From assembly GCA_014871385.1 (NCBI GenBank), contig CM026432.1, positions 5,977,224 through 6,041,223 of the forward strand: DNA of 64,000 nucleotides, given 5' to 3'. The position numbers and the translations under genes were made by a program. Source of the stretch: Ceratodon purpureus (taxonomy: Eukaryota > Streptophyta > Bryopsida > Pseudoditrichales > Ditrichaceae). Below the pieces are notes generated by a model that was given only the letters and a program-made list of their open reading frames with translations, did no database searches and was not told where the DNA came from. Below, in pieces: positions 22,157 to 35,271 of the stretch (position 1 is the stretch's first letter; every line of letters begins with the position of its first letter).

Positions 22157-24182
22157 GGTAAGTTAGATGGTTAGGAAGCGAGTCACAGTCAATGGTGCGA
22201 AGCACCCGCTCCTTACAGCCGCAATCACCTATCAAATTAAATAGTTTTGAACAATTCAACATTGAATAGTTGCACATTTAACAGTTGCACATTGAACAGT
22301 TTTGTCGTTTGTTAGTATCAGCTATTGAAACATCACTTTGTGACGCTCAAGTGAAAACTTGATGCAAATAACAAAAAAAAATCTAAAAATAAATAAAAAA
22401 TGCAAGCAATTAAATGAGTTGATGTCTTGATACATGTGCAAGACGCTAACAATCAACTAGCGCGTATCTCTACAGAATCATATATAGTACTGGATTTATC
22501 ATATAATTTGCTTTTCACTGATTTATCAAATAGTTCATTTTTTGGTGATTTGTAACTGTAGCAACTTTTGAGGTTTTGCTTCTTTCTTATGATATATAAT
22601 GAGAATATTGGCTTGAATATCTCTTGTGGTTAATTAGATTTTTTTTGTATAAAAAGCTCAAACTTTTGGGTGTGATTTCGATATCCAGGCCGTTGAATTT
22701 CAAAATAGAGATTGTTTTGTTGGCAGCATTTTCAAGGGACTTTTGATTGGTTGAAGGCCAATAACATGGCATTAGTTGCTATTGTAAGCCCACTTTTATT
22801 TCATTGCTTGGTTGAGAATTTTTAGCGTAATGTATGTAGATTTTGGTATTCCAATGACAGCATATTTCAGTGCTCAATGTGTATTATTTTCAAGTTCACT
22901 TGTCCTGCCCATTACTGAGCAAGGACTTGTCTTTGTCCCAATGTGTTTCTTATGGATTTTGAGATTAAGCTAAAAGAAATTGTTTGATTTTTAGGTGGAA
23001 GATTGTAGTTACTACAATTGAGTAGAGAAGAATTAGGACTTAGCGGATCTCAAATGGAGACATCAAGGAGCAAATCTCTTGATAATTTTTCCTTAAGTTA
23101 GTATAAAAATTTAAATATATTTTTTTCAAATTTGAGAAGATATAATTAATTATTTAAAAATATAAGTATTTTTTGTTTTAATATACACTTTGCAATTTAT
23201 CAAATGACATTCAAGGACACGGTTGGTGGCTTATCTTCCCAAAAAGATTGATAAGTTGGATTCTTGATGTCCTTTACAAAATTATAAAATATTATTTTAA
23301 ATTCATTTGAGAACTCATTTTGTGAATTGTCTTGCCGAGAGGGTTGACTATTCGGATTTATGATGTTTTATTTAATTTTAAAAACTAATATAATATTAAT
23401 TAATAAACACAGTGGGTGTTTTCTCTTTCCAAAAGGATTGAGATATAAAAAAAACCTTGTATTCTTTTAAAAATCTAAAATTTAAAGTTAAATTAAAAAT
23501 AAGAATTTGATGATATTTTTTTTCTAGAAAAGTTTATAATTTGGATTTTTGATTTGAATGAGTTTTTTTTTTTTTTGGTGTATAGGAGGACCAGCAAGAA
23601 AAGAGAAAAAAAAACCATCTAAACGACGTCAAAAGAATATTACTTTACCAAGTGGTGAAAATTTGATTTTGGGAGAAGATGAAGAGTTTTTTTGTTTTGC
23701 ATGTTGTAAAACAGTTGTTCGCCGAGGACTTAAAGATTATTTCAAAGAAAAAATTCATATGAACATAGAGGTTCAGGGAGAACATGGTAACACGGACATT
23801 GCATGAGGACAAAGGCGCATTTTAATTCTCTTATAAAGAAGCAGAACTTACTTTATCATTTTCTTTTAAAACATGGCCTGAGTTCAATAGAAGGAAAAAA
23901 AAGATTCAGATGAAACAAGGAGTCTTATTGGAAGAGGAATTTGCCTACAATTTATGAATAGCTTGAACTTCCTGTATTCAAGAAACACTTATCTACTATT
24001 CAGCCTATTTATCCTTTTGCATTAGCAATTGCATACAAAGGTTTTCATGTACCAAATCTTATTTACACCAATCAAAAAGCAAACCAAGAATAATAATTAC
24101 GTAGACCAAGAAGTTTAGGAATAACTTTGACTTATTTTCAGCGATTGAGGATGATGAGAAACTATCGGGCCCAACCACTATC
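22157..24182. other. AT-rich region with one possible isolated exon
   Basis: Mostly AT-rich non-coding DNA. An open segment at 23586-23806 after a poly-pyrimidine/tag acceptor encodes a lysine-rich start and FFCFACCKTVVRRGLKDYF, then stops. It could be an exon of a decayed gene. Nothing else is supported. Confidence 0.3.
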
Positions 24183-25195
24183 CTATCAAATAGTATAAAT
24201 AAATTTTTTCTTCAAATTGTTAATAAAAAATTCAGCGAGAATGATCTTAAGGATACAAATGCATTTATTCTTCAAATTCTTAATGAAGTATTCAATGAGA
24301 ATGATCTTAAGGATACAAATGCATTTTTTGTTCTAATTTTCAATGAGAATTCAGTGAGAATGATCTTATTGATAAAAATAAGTATTTTTTTCAAATTGGC
24401 AATAGAAAATTCAGTAAGAATGATCTTAAAGATATAAATGTATTTCTTCTTTGAATTGTTAATGCAACATTCAGTGAGAATAATCTTAAGGATACGAATG
24501 CATTTATGCTTTAAATTGTTATAATAAAATTCAGTGAGAATAATGTTTACGATAAAAATGCACTTGTTCTTCAAATTGTCAATCGAAAATTGACTAAGAA
24601 TGAGCTTAAGATTACAAATGCATTACTTCTTCAAATTGATGATGCAAAATTCGGTGAGGATGATCTTAAGGATATAAATTAATTGCTCTTTCAAATATTG
24701 AATGTAGAATTCGGTAAAATCTTAAGAATACAAATGAATTTTTACTTCAAATTATTAATGGAGAATTCGGTGAGAATGATCTTAAAGATACAAATACAAT
24801 ACTTCTTCAAATTAATAATGCAAAATTTAGTAAGGATGATTTTAAGGATGCAAATGCATTTCCTCTTCAGATTGGTGATGGAGAATTCAATTGGAACGAT
24901 CTTAAGGATACAAATACATTTTTTCTTCAAAATTTTTATGTAGAATTCAGTGAAGATGATCATAAAGATAAAATTGAATCTCCTCTCCAAATTGTTAATG
25001 CGGAATTCAATGAGAATGATCTTAAAGATACAAATGCATTTCTTTAACTGTTAATACAGAATTCAGTGAGGATGATCTTAAGGATACCTATGAATTTATT
25101 CCTCAAATACTTAATGTAGAATACAGTGAGAAAGATGTTAAAGATACAAATGCGTTTCTTCTTCAAATTGTTAATGAAGAATTTATGTAAAAGAA
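24183..25195 (+). repeat. 60-bp minisatellite encoding a 20-residue repeat, block 1
   Basis: About 17 degenerate units of roughly 60 bp. The plus-strand consensus reads as the repeat DLKDTNAFLLQIVNAEFSEN. Units differ by many substitutions and occasional small indels that now break the frame. The exact 20-codon period implies it was once, or was built from, protein-coding repeats. A 340-bp part (24836-25180) recurs nearly unchanged at 26033-26375. Confidence 0.9.
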
Positions 25196-25218
25196 ATGTG
25201 AAAGAAATGTGATAGAAA

Positions 25219-26035
25219 TTATGACAACAAGTCCTCCCAGTTCTGCGAAGTATACATAACGTACGTGCTTTTACGGCTCGGAAGCTCCCACCCCAAAAAG
25301 CGGTTCATCAACTCGTTCTTCATCAGCCTCACCAGTCGTTCCCTGGTTCCTGCTGCATGAAGGTACGGTATTCTTGCCACTTTATCACCTTTGGTAGCCT
25401 TCGAGCCCTTCACAAGAGATTTCTTTTTTCTCCAGAAGGTCAACAAGGTAGTGGATATCCTCTGAGCGCATGCCGTATAGCGCTTTCAAGTCATGCTGGA
25501 GAAAGGGCTTACGTTTCAGGTTGTAGTTCGTCTGCACATTCCCTTGCGTATCTGGCAACTTCCCCTTGATGTATTGTTTTTCAATCTCCACCCATCGGTC
25601 AACGGCCGTGTCGTCTTCAATAAAGAGTAGGGGAATCTTGCAGTCCTTTAGCTCTGAGTTCTTCACGTTTTTGAAGATCGATGGAAGAGCAGGTACAAAG
25701 TCCTGCATTCGAGACGTTAGGGGAGGTGTTAGTAGCGCTCTCTAATGAGGTAATCGTCATCGGGGGATCCCTCGATGATGTAAAGTATGAGGAAGGTTAT
25801 CAGAGGCCAGATCGTAGTCCATAGGGAGGATATACAGTCTTACCAAGAATCCCTGAGGGTGCTGCCGTCCATGTGTAGATGGCTTCGAACAATTCATCTC
25901 TTTCCACTTGATTCAGGCATTCAGCACCTGCATAAAAAATGTGTGCTCATTTTGCGGGCCGGCCATATCCTGATTTAATACACGCGAGAGAAGCATGAAC
26001 TTGTTGTGGTCAGTCTTCGGCGCCCATCCTGCAAT
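25219..26035 (-). pseudogene. Multi-exon gene fragment inserted in the minisatellite
   Basis: Higher-GC minus-strand sequence between two repeat blocks. Candidate exons: about 26033-25930 (WAPKTDHNKFMLLSRVLNQD), 25925-25843 (CLNQVERDELFEAIYTW, before a gtaag donor), a short one near 25770-25730, and 25705-25219. The last begins after tgcag with DFVPALPSIFKNVKN and ends RKSTYVMYTSQNWEDLL then stop. It needs one frameshift near 25440 to join DIHYLVDLL to SLVKGSKATKGDKVARIPYL. Retained introns point to a DNA-level capture, not retroposition. No family recognised. Confidence 0.5.
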
Positions 26036-27435
26036 GATTTTAAGGATACAAATGCATTTCCTCTTCAGATTGGTGATGGAGAATTCAATTGGAACGATCT
26101 TAAGGATACAAATACATTTTTTCTTCAAAATTTTAATGCAAAATTCAGTGAAGATGATCATAAAGATAGAATTGAATCTCCTCTCGAAATTGTTAATGCG
26201 GAATTCAATGAGAATGATCTTAAAGATACAAATGCATTTTTTTAACTGTTAATACAGAATTCAGTGAGGATGATCTTAAGGATACCTATGAATTTATTCC
26301 TCAAATACTTAATGTAGAATACAGTGAAAATGGTGTTAAAGATACAAATGCGTTTCTTCTTCAAATTGTTAATGCATAATTCGGTAAGAATGAGCTTAAA
26401 GATACAAATGCATTATTTCTTCAAATTGATGATGCAAAATTCAGTGAGGATGATTCTAAGGATATAAATGCATTTCTTTTTCAAATTGTTAATAGAGAAT
26501 TCAATGATAATTATCTTAAAGATACAAATGCATTTTTTTTTCAAATTGTTAATGGAGGATTGAGTTAAAATGAAATTAAGGATACAAATGCGTTTTGTCT
26601 TCAATTTGTTGATGGAGAGTTCAATGAGAATGATCTTAAGGATACAAGTATAATTCTTCTTTAAATTCTTGATGCAGAATTCAGTGAGATGATTTTAAGG
26701 ATAAAACTAAATATTTTCTTCAAATTATTAATTCGGAATTCAATAGGAATACATTTAAGAATACAAACGCATTTCTTTTCAAATTGTTAATGAAGAATTC
26801 AATGAAAATGATCTTTAGGATACAAATGAGTTTTTCTTCAAATTGTTAATATAGAGTTCAATGATAATTATCTTAAAGATACAAATGCATTTCCTTAAAG
26901 ATACAAATGCATTTCTTTTTCAAATTGATGATGCAGAATTAAGTGAGGATGATCTTAAGGATATAAATGCATTTCTTCTTCAAATTGTTAACGTGGAATT
27001 CAATAAAAATACACTCAAGGATACAAATGAATTTTCTCTTCAAATTGTTAATGCAGGTTCAGTGAGAATAATCTTAAGGATACAAACATGTTTCTTCTTC
27101 AAATTGTTGATGGAAAGTTCAATGAGAATTATCTAAAGAATACAAATGCATTTCTTTTTAAATTGGTGATGAAGAATTCAATCAGAATGATTTTAAGGAT
27201 ACAAATGCATTTTTTTTAATTCTTAATGCAGAATTTTATGAGAAGTATCTTAAGGATATTTATGAATTTATTCTTCAAATTGTCAATGGAGAATTCGGTA
27301 AAGGATACCAATGCATTTCTTCTTCAAAGCGATGATGCAGAGCTCAGTGAGGATGATTTTAAGGATACAAATGAATCTCCTCTTCAAATTGCTAATGTAA
27401 AATTCAGTGAGAATGATATTAACGAGACCAGTGTT
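26030..27435 (+). repeat. 60-bp minisatellite encoding a 20-residue repeat, block 2
   Basis: About 23 more units of the same repeat (variants such as NDLKDTNTFFLQNFNAKFSE). It begins with the duplicated 340-bp segment also present at 24836-25180. Two stretches stay open for 70 or more codons. The array ends abruptly at about 27435. Confidence 0.9.
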
Positions 27436-29917
27436 TTGGCATTGTAATTGTTAAAAATGGTAAAACTGTGAGGAATGATGAAAAGATGGAAAGAATAAAA
27501 GTTGCACGAAAATGATGTACCACCATTTCCGCGATACAAAGGATTTAATTGTGAGGTAAGTTCCATTATACAATTAGTCTTTATATATTATTTTAAACAT
27601 TTGTTTAATTTATTTATGCTTTAAGTCTTTATAATTATTTTTACATAAATATATTCTTTTATAAAAAAAATTGCAGATTTAAGTAGGATGAACCCCACCA
27701 TTTGAAGTCATTACATTGATTAGTCTTGGAGCAATTGGAGATGATTTGGGCCAAAGAGAATCTACCAGCAGATATTGGTAGAGTTGGTGAATCTCCTTTC
27801 ATAGCAATAACTTACCAAGGATTATTCTTGTAATCCTTAAACAAACAATGAAGATCTTAACTATAGCTTTTTTATATGGTTGGTTGTCAATGGTAAGTAT
27901 TTGATATTCTGAATACTTTTTAATTTATTTTTCAATCGTCTTTAATTTTAATTGTATTTTTTAAATGTAGGTATTAAAGACGATGCTGAAAATAAATTGA
28001 GGTTTTATTTTGGAACTCTTGGTTACTATTTTAAGCTTAGTATTGGAGATATTCTTCTATGTAAGAGTAATGTTAAGTTCATTGTTCTAAGAGTACTGGA
28101 TCAACTGAACAATTAGACATTGTGTTGTTTCAGAAGTCTACATTTCTCAAGATTATCAAGTATTGAAGGAGAAACTACGCGACGATATTAATGACCGTTT
28201 GAGTAAGTGTTGGCTAACTTCTGAAGAATTTTAGGGCGTTATTTAGATTTTATTTCTTATCATTTTTCTTTGTGTATAGAGAAATGTACAATATTGAATA
28301 TTTTATTTTTTTTATATAATTTTGGATTTGTATTTGGACTATAAACCTTCAATTGCATACGTGTAATGGTATTCTTTTTTACAGTGATTATAATTTAAAC
28401 ATAATGCATTTTATGATTGCAAAGTTTTTGTTCACTACAATGAATGTAAATTCTCATATTATATGAACCTTCAATATATATTTGACATAGTAGATTTACA
28501 AAGTTCATCGCTTTTCTCTAGATGTAGAGTACTCTATAAAGTAAATTTCAATTAATGATATGCAATTGAAGAAAATTATTAAAATACTTCTACTATATTC
28601 AATTTATAACTCCAGTATGCTCTTAGTCAACATTTATTACTTAATTTGTTTTTTTTAGAAATTGACTATAATTTAAATGCCTAGTATAAGTGAAATAATT
28701 TTTTTATAAATGGATACATATTGTACTTAAATGACTACCATATAGAACAATAATGCTCTAATAAAAACTTTGAATATATTATATATTCTTTAAAGTTACA
28801 TTAAAAGACAACATATTATACTAAATGTCTCTAAACACAATAGATTTATAAAAAGTCTTTAAAAGGATTTATAAACCTTTTTAATACTCTAAAAGGTATT
28901 AAAGAGGTATTCAAAAAGAATTCATAAGATCTTTAAAAAGTATTTAGAAATTAATGAAGAAGTCTTAAGAAATTCTTTAAAAATTCTCTAAAAGGTATTT
29001 AAAATGTCTTCAAATGGTCTTCAAAACGTCTTGTATATGTTATTATATGGCCTTTAATCCCTAAAGTTCTTTAATTATGTTTCATTAAAAAATGCTCTAA
29101 AACTATCATTCTCAATGTCAAATTATAAATGACTAAAAACCGTTAATTTCTAAATATAATTGTAAGGTCTTCAAAAATATTATTTTAGTAGATAGCTAAA
29201 ATAAATTCATCATAATCAACTATAGAAAATAGAAGATTATAGCAATAAAAATTTGAAAACAAATTTTTTTTAATACGATTTTTAAATAGGTTGATAGACT
29301 CTTTCTTATTTTTAGTTGGTTTTATGCAATATGGAATTTAGAAGTTTTGGAGAGTAACAATGAAGACTACATTGTGTAATTATAAAAATAAATGAAGAAC
29401 AAAAGATAAGTGTAGCATATTAAAAATAATATTTTTATTAAGTCAAATACATACGAGTACTAATTTAAATTTCTTTCTAAGAAATTCCATTATCATGCAA
29501 AGTCCAAATCCAAATGGTCAAATTAAAGATTGATGTTCATTCTTTACGTTAAAAAGTTAAAAAACTTAGAGAAATATTTTTATAGCTTTTATGAAGGAAA
29601 AAATATGTTTCTTGGTATATTGCATAAAACAGTGAGAAAACTTTAATACTTTGTAGAGTGAATATTTTGTACCGAGAGAATTGTTTTTGGAAATCTCAAA
29701 ATTGATACCATAATTTATTTATAGCAAAAATCTAAAAGGTATTGATGTAATTAACATGGAGCCCAAATTGCCCACTAAATACGAAATTCCACTTTGATTA
29801 TCATACCTTTTTTTCAAAGTGTCTAATTGAAATAAAATTGATTCTCTTAAAGTCCTTATCACAGCAAACATTCACAAAGAATGTTAGAAAAAATATTTTA
29901 AATTGCATCCATAAGTA
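27436..29917. other. Very AT-rich region, no gene seen
   Basis: Base composition is extremely AT-rich. About 28840-29040 holds many imperfect repeats of words such as CTTTAAAAAG and CTAAAAGGTATT. No splice-consistent coding structure, RNA gene or TIR was found. Confidence 0.5.
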
Positions 29918-29927
29918 CATGCCCAAA
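29918..29927. repeat. Target-site duplication, left (CATGCCCAAA)
   Basis: Identical to 33966-33975 and flush with the terminal CAG of the Mutator-like element. Confidence 0.88.
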
Positions 29928-30947
29928 CAGCGACGCTATCTTGTGAGCGGTGAGTAGTGAGCGGTGAGCGGTGAGCACAAAATTTCACTTTTTTTCAAAA
30001 AAAAGTTTGAATTTTTTTTACAAAAATGAAATCTTTTCACCCAATTCTATCAAAAACCATAATCTTAAAACTCTTTCTTCGAAGACATGATTAAATAATA
30101 AATGACACCTATTATCGTGGAAGGTTAATAAATTTGACTATTTTTAAAAAAAATCCCAAAAAAGGGAAAACGAAAAAAATTGCTAAATTTATATCAAAAG
30201 AAGAAATGGGATAAAACCAAAACTAGGTGGGAAAAAAACTCTTACGCAAGGCCTTTTTGGATTCACAAAGAGAGTATTCTTTTATATCCACTTTTGAAAA
30301 TAAAATTCCACAAAGATATAACATTGAAAGGTGGATCCGACAATCGATTACATGTGGTTTTAAAATTAAAATTTTTGTTTTTAATATACCTGTTTATGAT
30401 TTACTATAGAATATTATATAATTGAAGGGGCTTAGTAGATATGATCTTCATTTATAGAAGGTAAGTTCAAATACATACTAAGCATAAATTTAAATTAAAT
30501 CCGTTAGGAGAAATTATGAGTCACAATGTAAAAACTTCTATAGCAATTGCAATTAGTTCCAAAGAAACATCCAAAAGAATCTATCAAGTGTAGTAAGTTC
30601 TAAAAACGCATAACTTTGTTGAAACCAAGTCGATGAAAGTATCCACTTTGTAATCCATCTTTTAGAGATATAAAAAAATCTACTAAACGTGTTTGCAGTA
30701 CTTTTCTTGTCCTATCTTTCCAAGGATTTATAATATCATCTTCATGAAATTTTAGAATGTACATTGGGGTTCATTGATGATAGTAATGGAGTACACCTTC
30801 CCCTTTCCACCATCTATAGAAATAACATATCTATAACTACAACATGGTATGAATTTTAAAATTATCATACAACAATTGTTTAAACCCCTGAAGAAAGATT
30901 TCTAAAAACATGTGACAAGAATTATTTCCCAAAACAAATGATCTTGT

Positions 30948-32538
30948 AATTTTCCATAAAAACTATCAAATAATACTCAAAATTAAACCACTTGATGGAA
31001 CTCTTGAATCTCAAAGACCCATAAAAGGATGTGTCTTTCCAATGAAAAGTACATTCAAAGCATACAAAGTGACGTAGGAATCCAAAAGAGGTTTAACAAT
31101 CACATGGTTATTGAATTTTGAGTTAAGTAAAAATAGGCATCCGACTTGAAAGGGATTAAAACGCATAAAAGTTCTTGAAAGTTAGAAAAGATAAATGTGG
31201 CCTTCACACCTCAAGGGATCCATAATGTATTAGCTTTTAAAAATTATTCAACAAAAAAGGTATTTTAACTATGTTGATATTCTGACAATGCTGTTTTGAA
31301 TTCTTCAAATTGGCACTACACATGGAGATTTTCTCCAAATATTTGATGTAATACATCGTTGGAAAGCCCTCGACAAGAGCTTCTGTCATAGATTATTCTG
31401 TCATATATTCGCCTCTCGGATCCGAGAGGAGAATCTTACATATATTTTCTTTTTGAACTTCAAACTGTGAGTAAAAATTGTAACCACGCACTCAAAAAAG
31501 CAAAAAAAAATACTTCGCCAAGGCAACCCTCGGATCCGAGGGATGGTTCGGAGATGCTTTCTGCCTTCACTTTAAACTGAAAAAGCAGAGAAATCTGAGC
31601 ATCCAACATTGAGCTGGAGCTCACATGGAGCAAAAAAGCGAGTGAAAGTCGAAGCTTGGGGGCACCTCTCGGATCCGACAGATGGATTGGGGGTGCCTCT
31701 TGCATTCACTTTTTTTGACAACTCGCATGGAAAATGACGAGATTTTTTTTTTTCTTGGAAATACGGCTTGTTGTATGTTTTTGGAAAGCTCTTGTCGAGG
31801 GCTTTCCAACGGTGTATTACATCAAATATTTGGAGAAAATCTCCATGTGTAGTGCCAATTTGAAGATTTCAAATCAGAATCGTCAGAATATCAGCATAGT
31901 TGAGAAATTTATAATGGAGTTATACTATAATATTTTCATGGTAGAGCATAAAAAGTGGGCAAACATTTGGACCAAAGATTCTCCTCTCGGATCCGAGAGC
32001 ACCCTAAGGTGGGTGGGATTTTGACACTTTTTTTGACAATTTGCATGGAAAATCACGAGATTTTTTTTTTCTTGGAAATATAGCTTGTTGTATGTTTTTG
32101 GAAAGCTCTTGTTGAGGGCTTTCCAACGATGTATTACATCAAATATTTGGAGAAAATCTCCATGTGTAGTGCCAATTTGAAGAATTCAAAATAGCATTAT
32201 CAGAATATCAACATAGTTAAAATACCTTTTTTGTTGAATAATTTTTAAAAGCTAATACATTATGGATCCCTTTGAGGTGTGAAGGCCACATTTATCTTTT
32301 CTAACTTTCAAGAACTTTTATGCGTTTTAATCCCTTTCAAGTCGGATGCCTATTTTTACTTAACTCAAAATTCAATAAACATGTGATTGTTAAACCTCTT
32401 TTGGATTCCTACGTCACTTTGTATGCTTTGAATGTACTTTTCATTGGAAAGACACATCCTTTTATGGGTCTTTGAGATTCAAGAGTTCCATCAAGTGGTT
32501 TAATTTTGAGTATTATTTGATAGTTTTTGTGGAAAATT
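30948..32538. mobile_element. Nested foldback-like element with 435-bp inverted arms
   Basis: Arm 30948-31382 is the near-perfect inverse of 32104-32538, both 435 bp, starting AATTTTCC and ending in AAGAGCTT. A further partial copy of the right arm (about 31715-31906) repeats in direct orientation with about 32030-32221, including GCATGGAAAAT...ACGAGATTTTTTTTTTCTTGG. No coding sequence. Target duplication not clear. Confidence 0.85.
31412..31999. repeat. Four CTCGGATCCGAG-type palindromes
   Basis: CCTCTCGGATCCGAGAGG at 31412-31429 (18 bp, perfect), CCCTCGGATCCGAGGG at 31527-31542, a one-armed CCTCTCGGATCCGA near 31665-31678, and CTCTCGGATCCGAGAG at 31984-31999. All are in the loop region of the foldback-like element. 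Confidence 0.9.
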
Positions 32539-33065
32539 AAGCAAACTCATGTTTTATTGTTAAAACTCAAGTGCTCGAGTTGAGCTGTGCGTTTGCTTGT
32601 TCAACTTTGCTACTTGCAACAAACAGGTAGCGCTTTCTTTTTTTTGTTTAAACCCCTTTTGTGGAGTATCGAACTGGTTCCTTCGGATCGAAGATGAGAA
32701 TCTTCTTATGATTTTTATAATGTCAAAGATGACGTTGTAAGGTAGTTGGATTTGAGGTTGTTTGTGTTGGAGGGCCTTTTTGGAGTTCTCATATCTTGAG
32801 TGATTATAAGAGAGTCTTTACCGTTGAGCCTGTACGATCTTTGAATAATCAGCTAAGAGCTTTGCATGTGTTAGAGTATATTTTCTACTGTGTATATGCA
32901 TTTTCAGTTTAAAATTGTTTTTTGTCGAGTCTCCCTTATATTGTTAATGCATGGTTTTTTTTTATTGTACTTCTACTTTTACAAGATAATATGATATGAT
33001 ATAAAGTTATTCTAAGATGATGCTTGACTTGTTTGCATATCATCCGTCATGTTGACATTTTTCAG

Positions 33066-33695
33066 CCGAAGCGTGAAATGACCTCTGAAAAATTGCAGCT
33101 TTTCGCAACTGCCAAGGTTTTTGCCCAGTACAAAGAGAGATGGCTAAAGTGGTGGAACATGAGCAAAGAGAGTCGCCTAGAGTATAACCGTCCTCCATCA
33201 CCAACTTCTGATTCAGTTCTCCGGGTTTGGATTGATCAAGTTGCCTTTTGGACTGGGGTATGTATTCAAATCTTTTGGCTGAAATTGTTGAATTCATTCC
33301 ATGTCTTCTACCGGTTAGAGAAACAATATATTTGTTTAAAGTAAAATATGTACTTATGAAAATTGTCATTGTTTGTTACCGCAGTTAAAGGAGGAGGCTC
33401 TCAATTGTTATGCCAAGATTGTAGAGGAGGACATGATACTGTTGAAGACACATGATTTACCAAATCCTGTAGAGTGCATTGGCTCTTGGATTGAGTCTCA
33501 TTCCATCACTTTGTAGGAAAAAGCCTTTAGGAATTTTATCCTGAGGCTAGCACTTTTACCAAGAAGGAACCATTTCTCAACCGGGCTGGTGTTGAGAATG
33601 CTATGAAGCAGGCTATCTTGAGGTACTTCTGGAGGGAGTTGGTTGTTAAGGGTGCATTTGACAAGAACGATATTCCACAGCGGTTTAAGAAGTGA
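33066..33695 (+). pseudogene. Captured fragment of the ParB-methyltransferase gene family
   Basis: Exon 33066-33257 (acceptor tttttcag, donor GGG|gtatgt, phase 0) and exon 33385-33695 (acceptor ccgcag, phase 0). The second has two in-frame TAG codons (33514-33516, 33529-33531) before its terminal TGA. The end of exon 1 (RWLKWWNMSKESRLEYNRPP...RVWIDQVAFWTG) aligns without gaps over 40 residues to RVLELWNSSSDEKQKYRFPD...QKWLNRRAWWEQ in the gene at 52941-64000, about 10 identities, and the intron falls at exactly the same place. Further on EFYPEAST and AILRYFWRELVVKG match RFFPEIFT and VMRFVRWLCEQLLIKG. The stops make it non-functional. It lies inside the Mutator-like element near its right end. 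Confidence 0.7.
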
Positions 33696-33965
33696 GTGGA
33701 TGTCTCTAGCAGTAATGTATTTTTACAGATTATTAGAGAAAGCATTTTGGAGCTCCTCACCTCCATTGGATATGAATCGGGTGTAAATTTCTACATTGAT
33801 CAATTTAGAAGCCATTATCTTTTGAAAAAAACCTTTAACCACCTTCCACGGCCATAGGTCCCATATATGCCATGTCATGCAAAATCATCTCAAAATATTC
33901 AAATAATAGTAAAAAATTTAAAAATTTAGTGCTCACCGCTCACCGCTCACAAGATAGCATTCCTG

Positions 33966-33975
33966 CATGCCCAAA
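33966..33975. repeat. Target-site duplication, right (CATGCCCAAA)
   Basis: Identical to 29918-29927 and flush with the terminal CTG of the Mutator-like element. Confidence 0.88.
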
Positions 33976-35271
33976 TTGTAAAAAATCCCAAATGAAGCAA
34001 ATTGTCCTTAAAGGTTTAACAAGTCTTCTAAGATCGAAAAAGATGTCTAGTGTATAAAAATTAAAATATGTAGAAGCAGTTTGTAAAAGGTATGGCGACC
34101 GTTTATGAACCCAAGACTCCAAGTTCCTCATTCCATTTTCCAAAAAAATCACTCCAATTTTTTAGTTTGTGTTTCACTGGAGCCAAATTCTTTCCACCCT
34201 AAGGCCTACAATAAGTTTTTGAGTAATGCAATTGCGGAATGTTAATTACTCCACCTACATCCCACTTTGAGTTATGTACACTTGATGTGGAATATGGTCG
34301 CTCCTCAAATGTATGCCATTGGCAGTTTTTGGCATTCTCTGTCGTCGACTAATTTCTCGTTGCATTGCAACAGAGGCTCGTGATCACCATAATCTTTCTT
34401 GTCCATCTCTAGCTACCGTGTGATAGAACACAATTACCTAAATGTTCGACTTCTTACATGAATTCACCATACAAAGAAAACATCTCATCAGCGATACAGT
34501 TCCCTGGATATTTTCTGACGTTTTCTACTCCCTCGATCAAAGAATTTCTACGACCTACAGCCTACAATTTGAATCTGCTACTTAAGAAGCCGATCATAGA
34601 GTTTGCGATCAGCTTTGAGTGTGCGTGAATTCCGGTTGCATTAAATTACGAGAGCATGAGATTCAATATAAAAATTTAGAGTTCCGGAGAAATTGCTAGA
34701 GGTGGATTGATGAGGTGCCAGGGTTACTGAGATCGGAGCTTAGAGATGTGCATGTTTTTCAATGCAATTATTTTCAGCATACCACTCATAATGCAATTCA
34801 TTACAACAATGCACTCGAGCTCAGGGAACGTACCAAATGCGAGCAACTATCACAAAGTAATAAGCAAACACCAACCTTCCAAAGATCTTAAGAACATTTG
34901 TATGCAAGAGTAGTGTCCTAGGTCTGAGTGAATTGCCACAAATGAAAATAATGTAAGGTTATTCCTCACTACTACCGAAGTATCAACAACTGGGTTAACT
35001 CACAGGATTTTGTAATCAACCCTGATTACGCTATTAGAATAACAAGGAGATGAACAAAATAAAAGGATAACTCTATCATCTCTTAACTTGAAATGTGCGT
35101 AATGACTGACCTCAAAGATCTCAGATCGTGAAAAATAGAGCACCAAAACGCCCGCAAATTTAGTGAGAGTGATTCCACTGTAATGTTTAAATTGTGACCA
35201 GCATAAGGAAGGAATGATTGAATTGTGACCAAAATGATTTTAGCAGATGCCAAGATGTTCTAAATTAGTAC
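33976..35271. other. Spacer, no gene seen
   Basis: The downstream exons expected after the NPC1 relic (the GITLTKL-type segment) are not found here. No other coding or RNA signal supported. Confidence 0.45.

Larger units (their letters stand above)
29928..33965. mobile_element. Mutator-like (Pack-MULE type) element, 4038 bp
   Basis: Inverted termini: left CAGCGACGCTATCTTGTGAG and right, read back, CAGGAATGCTATCTTGTGAG, each followed by GCGGTGAG repeats. Directly abutting both ends is the perfect 10-bp direct repeat CATGCCCAAA (29918-29927 and 33966-33975). A 9-11 bp duplication is characteristic of Mutator-like elements. No transposase is encoded. Inside are a nested long inverted repeat (30948-32538) and a broken two-exon gene fragment (33066-33695), the pattern of a gene-capturing Pack-MULE. 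Confidence 0.88.

Noticed and set aside
24183..27435. CRISPR-like array
   Set aside because: The 60-bp units are contiguous and degenerate without unique spacers, keep a 20-codon period, and the DNA is eukaryotic.
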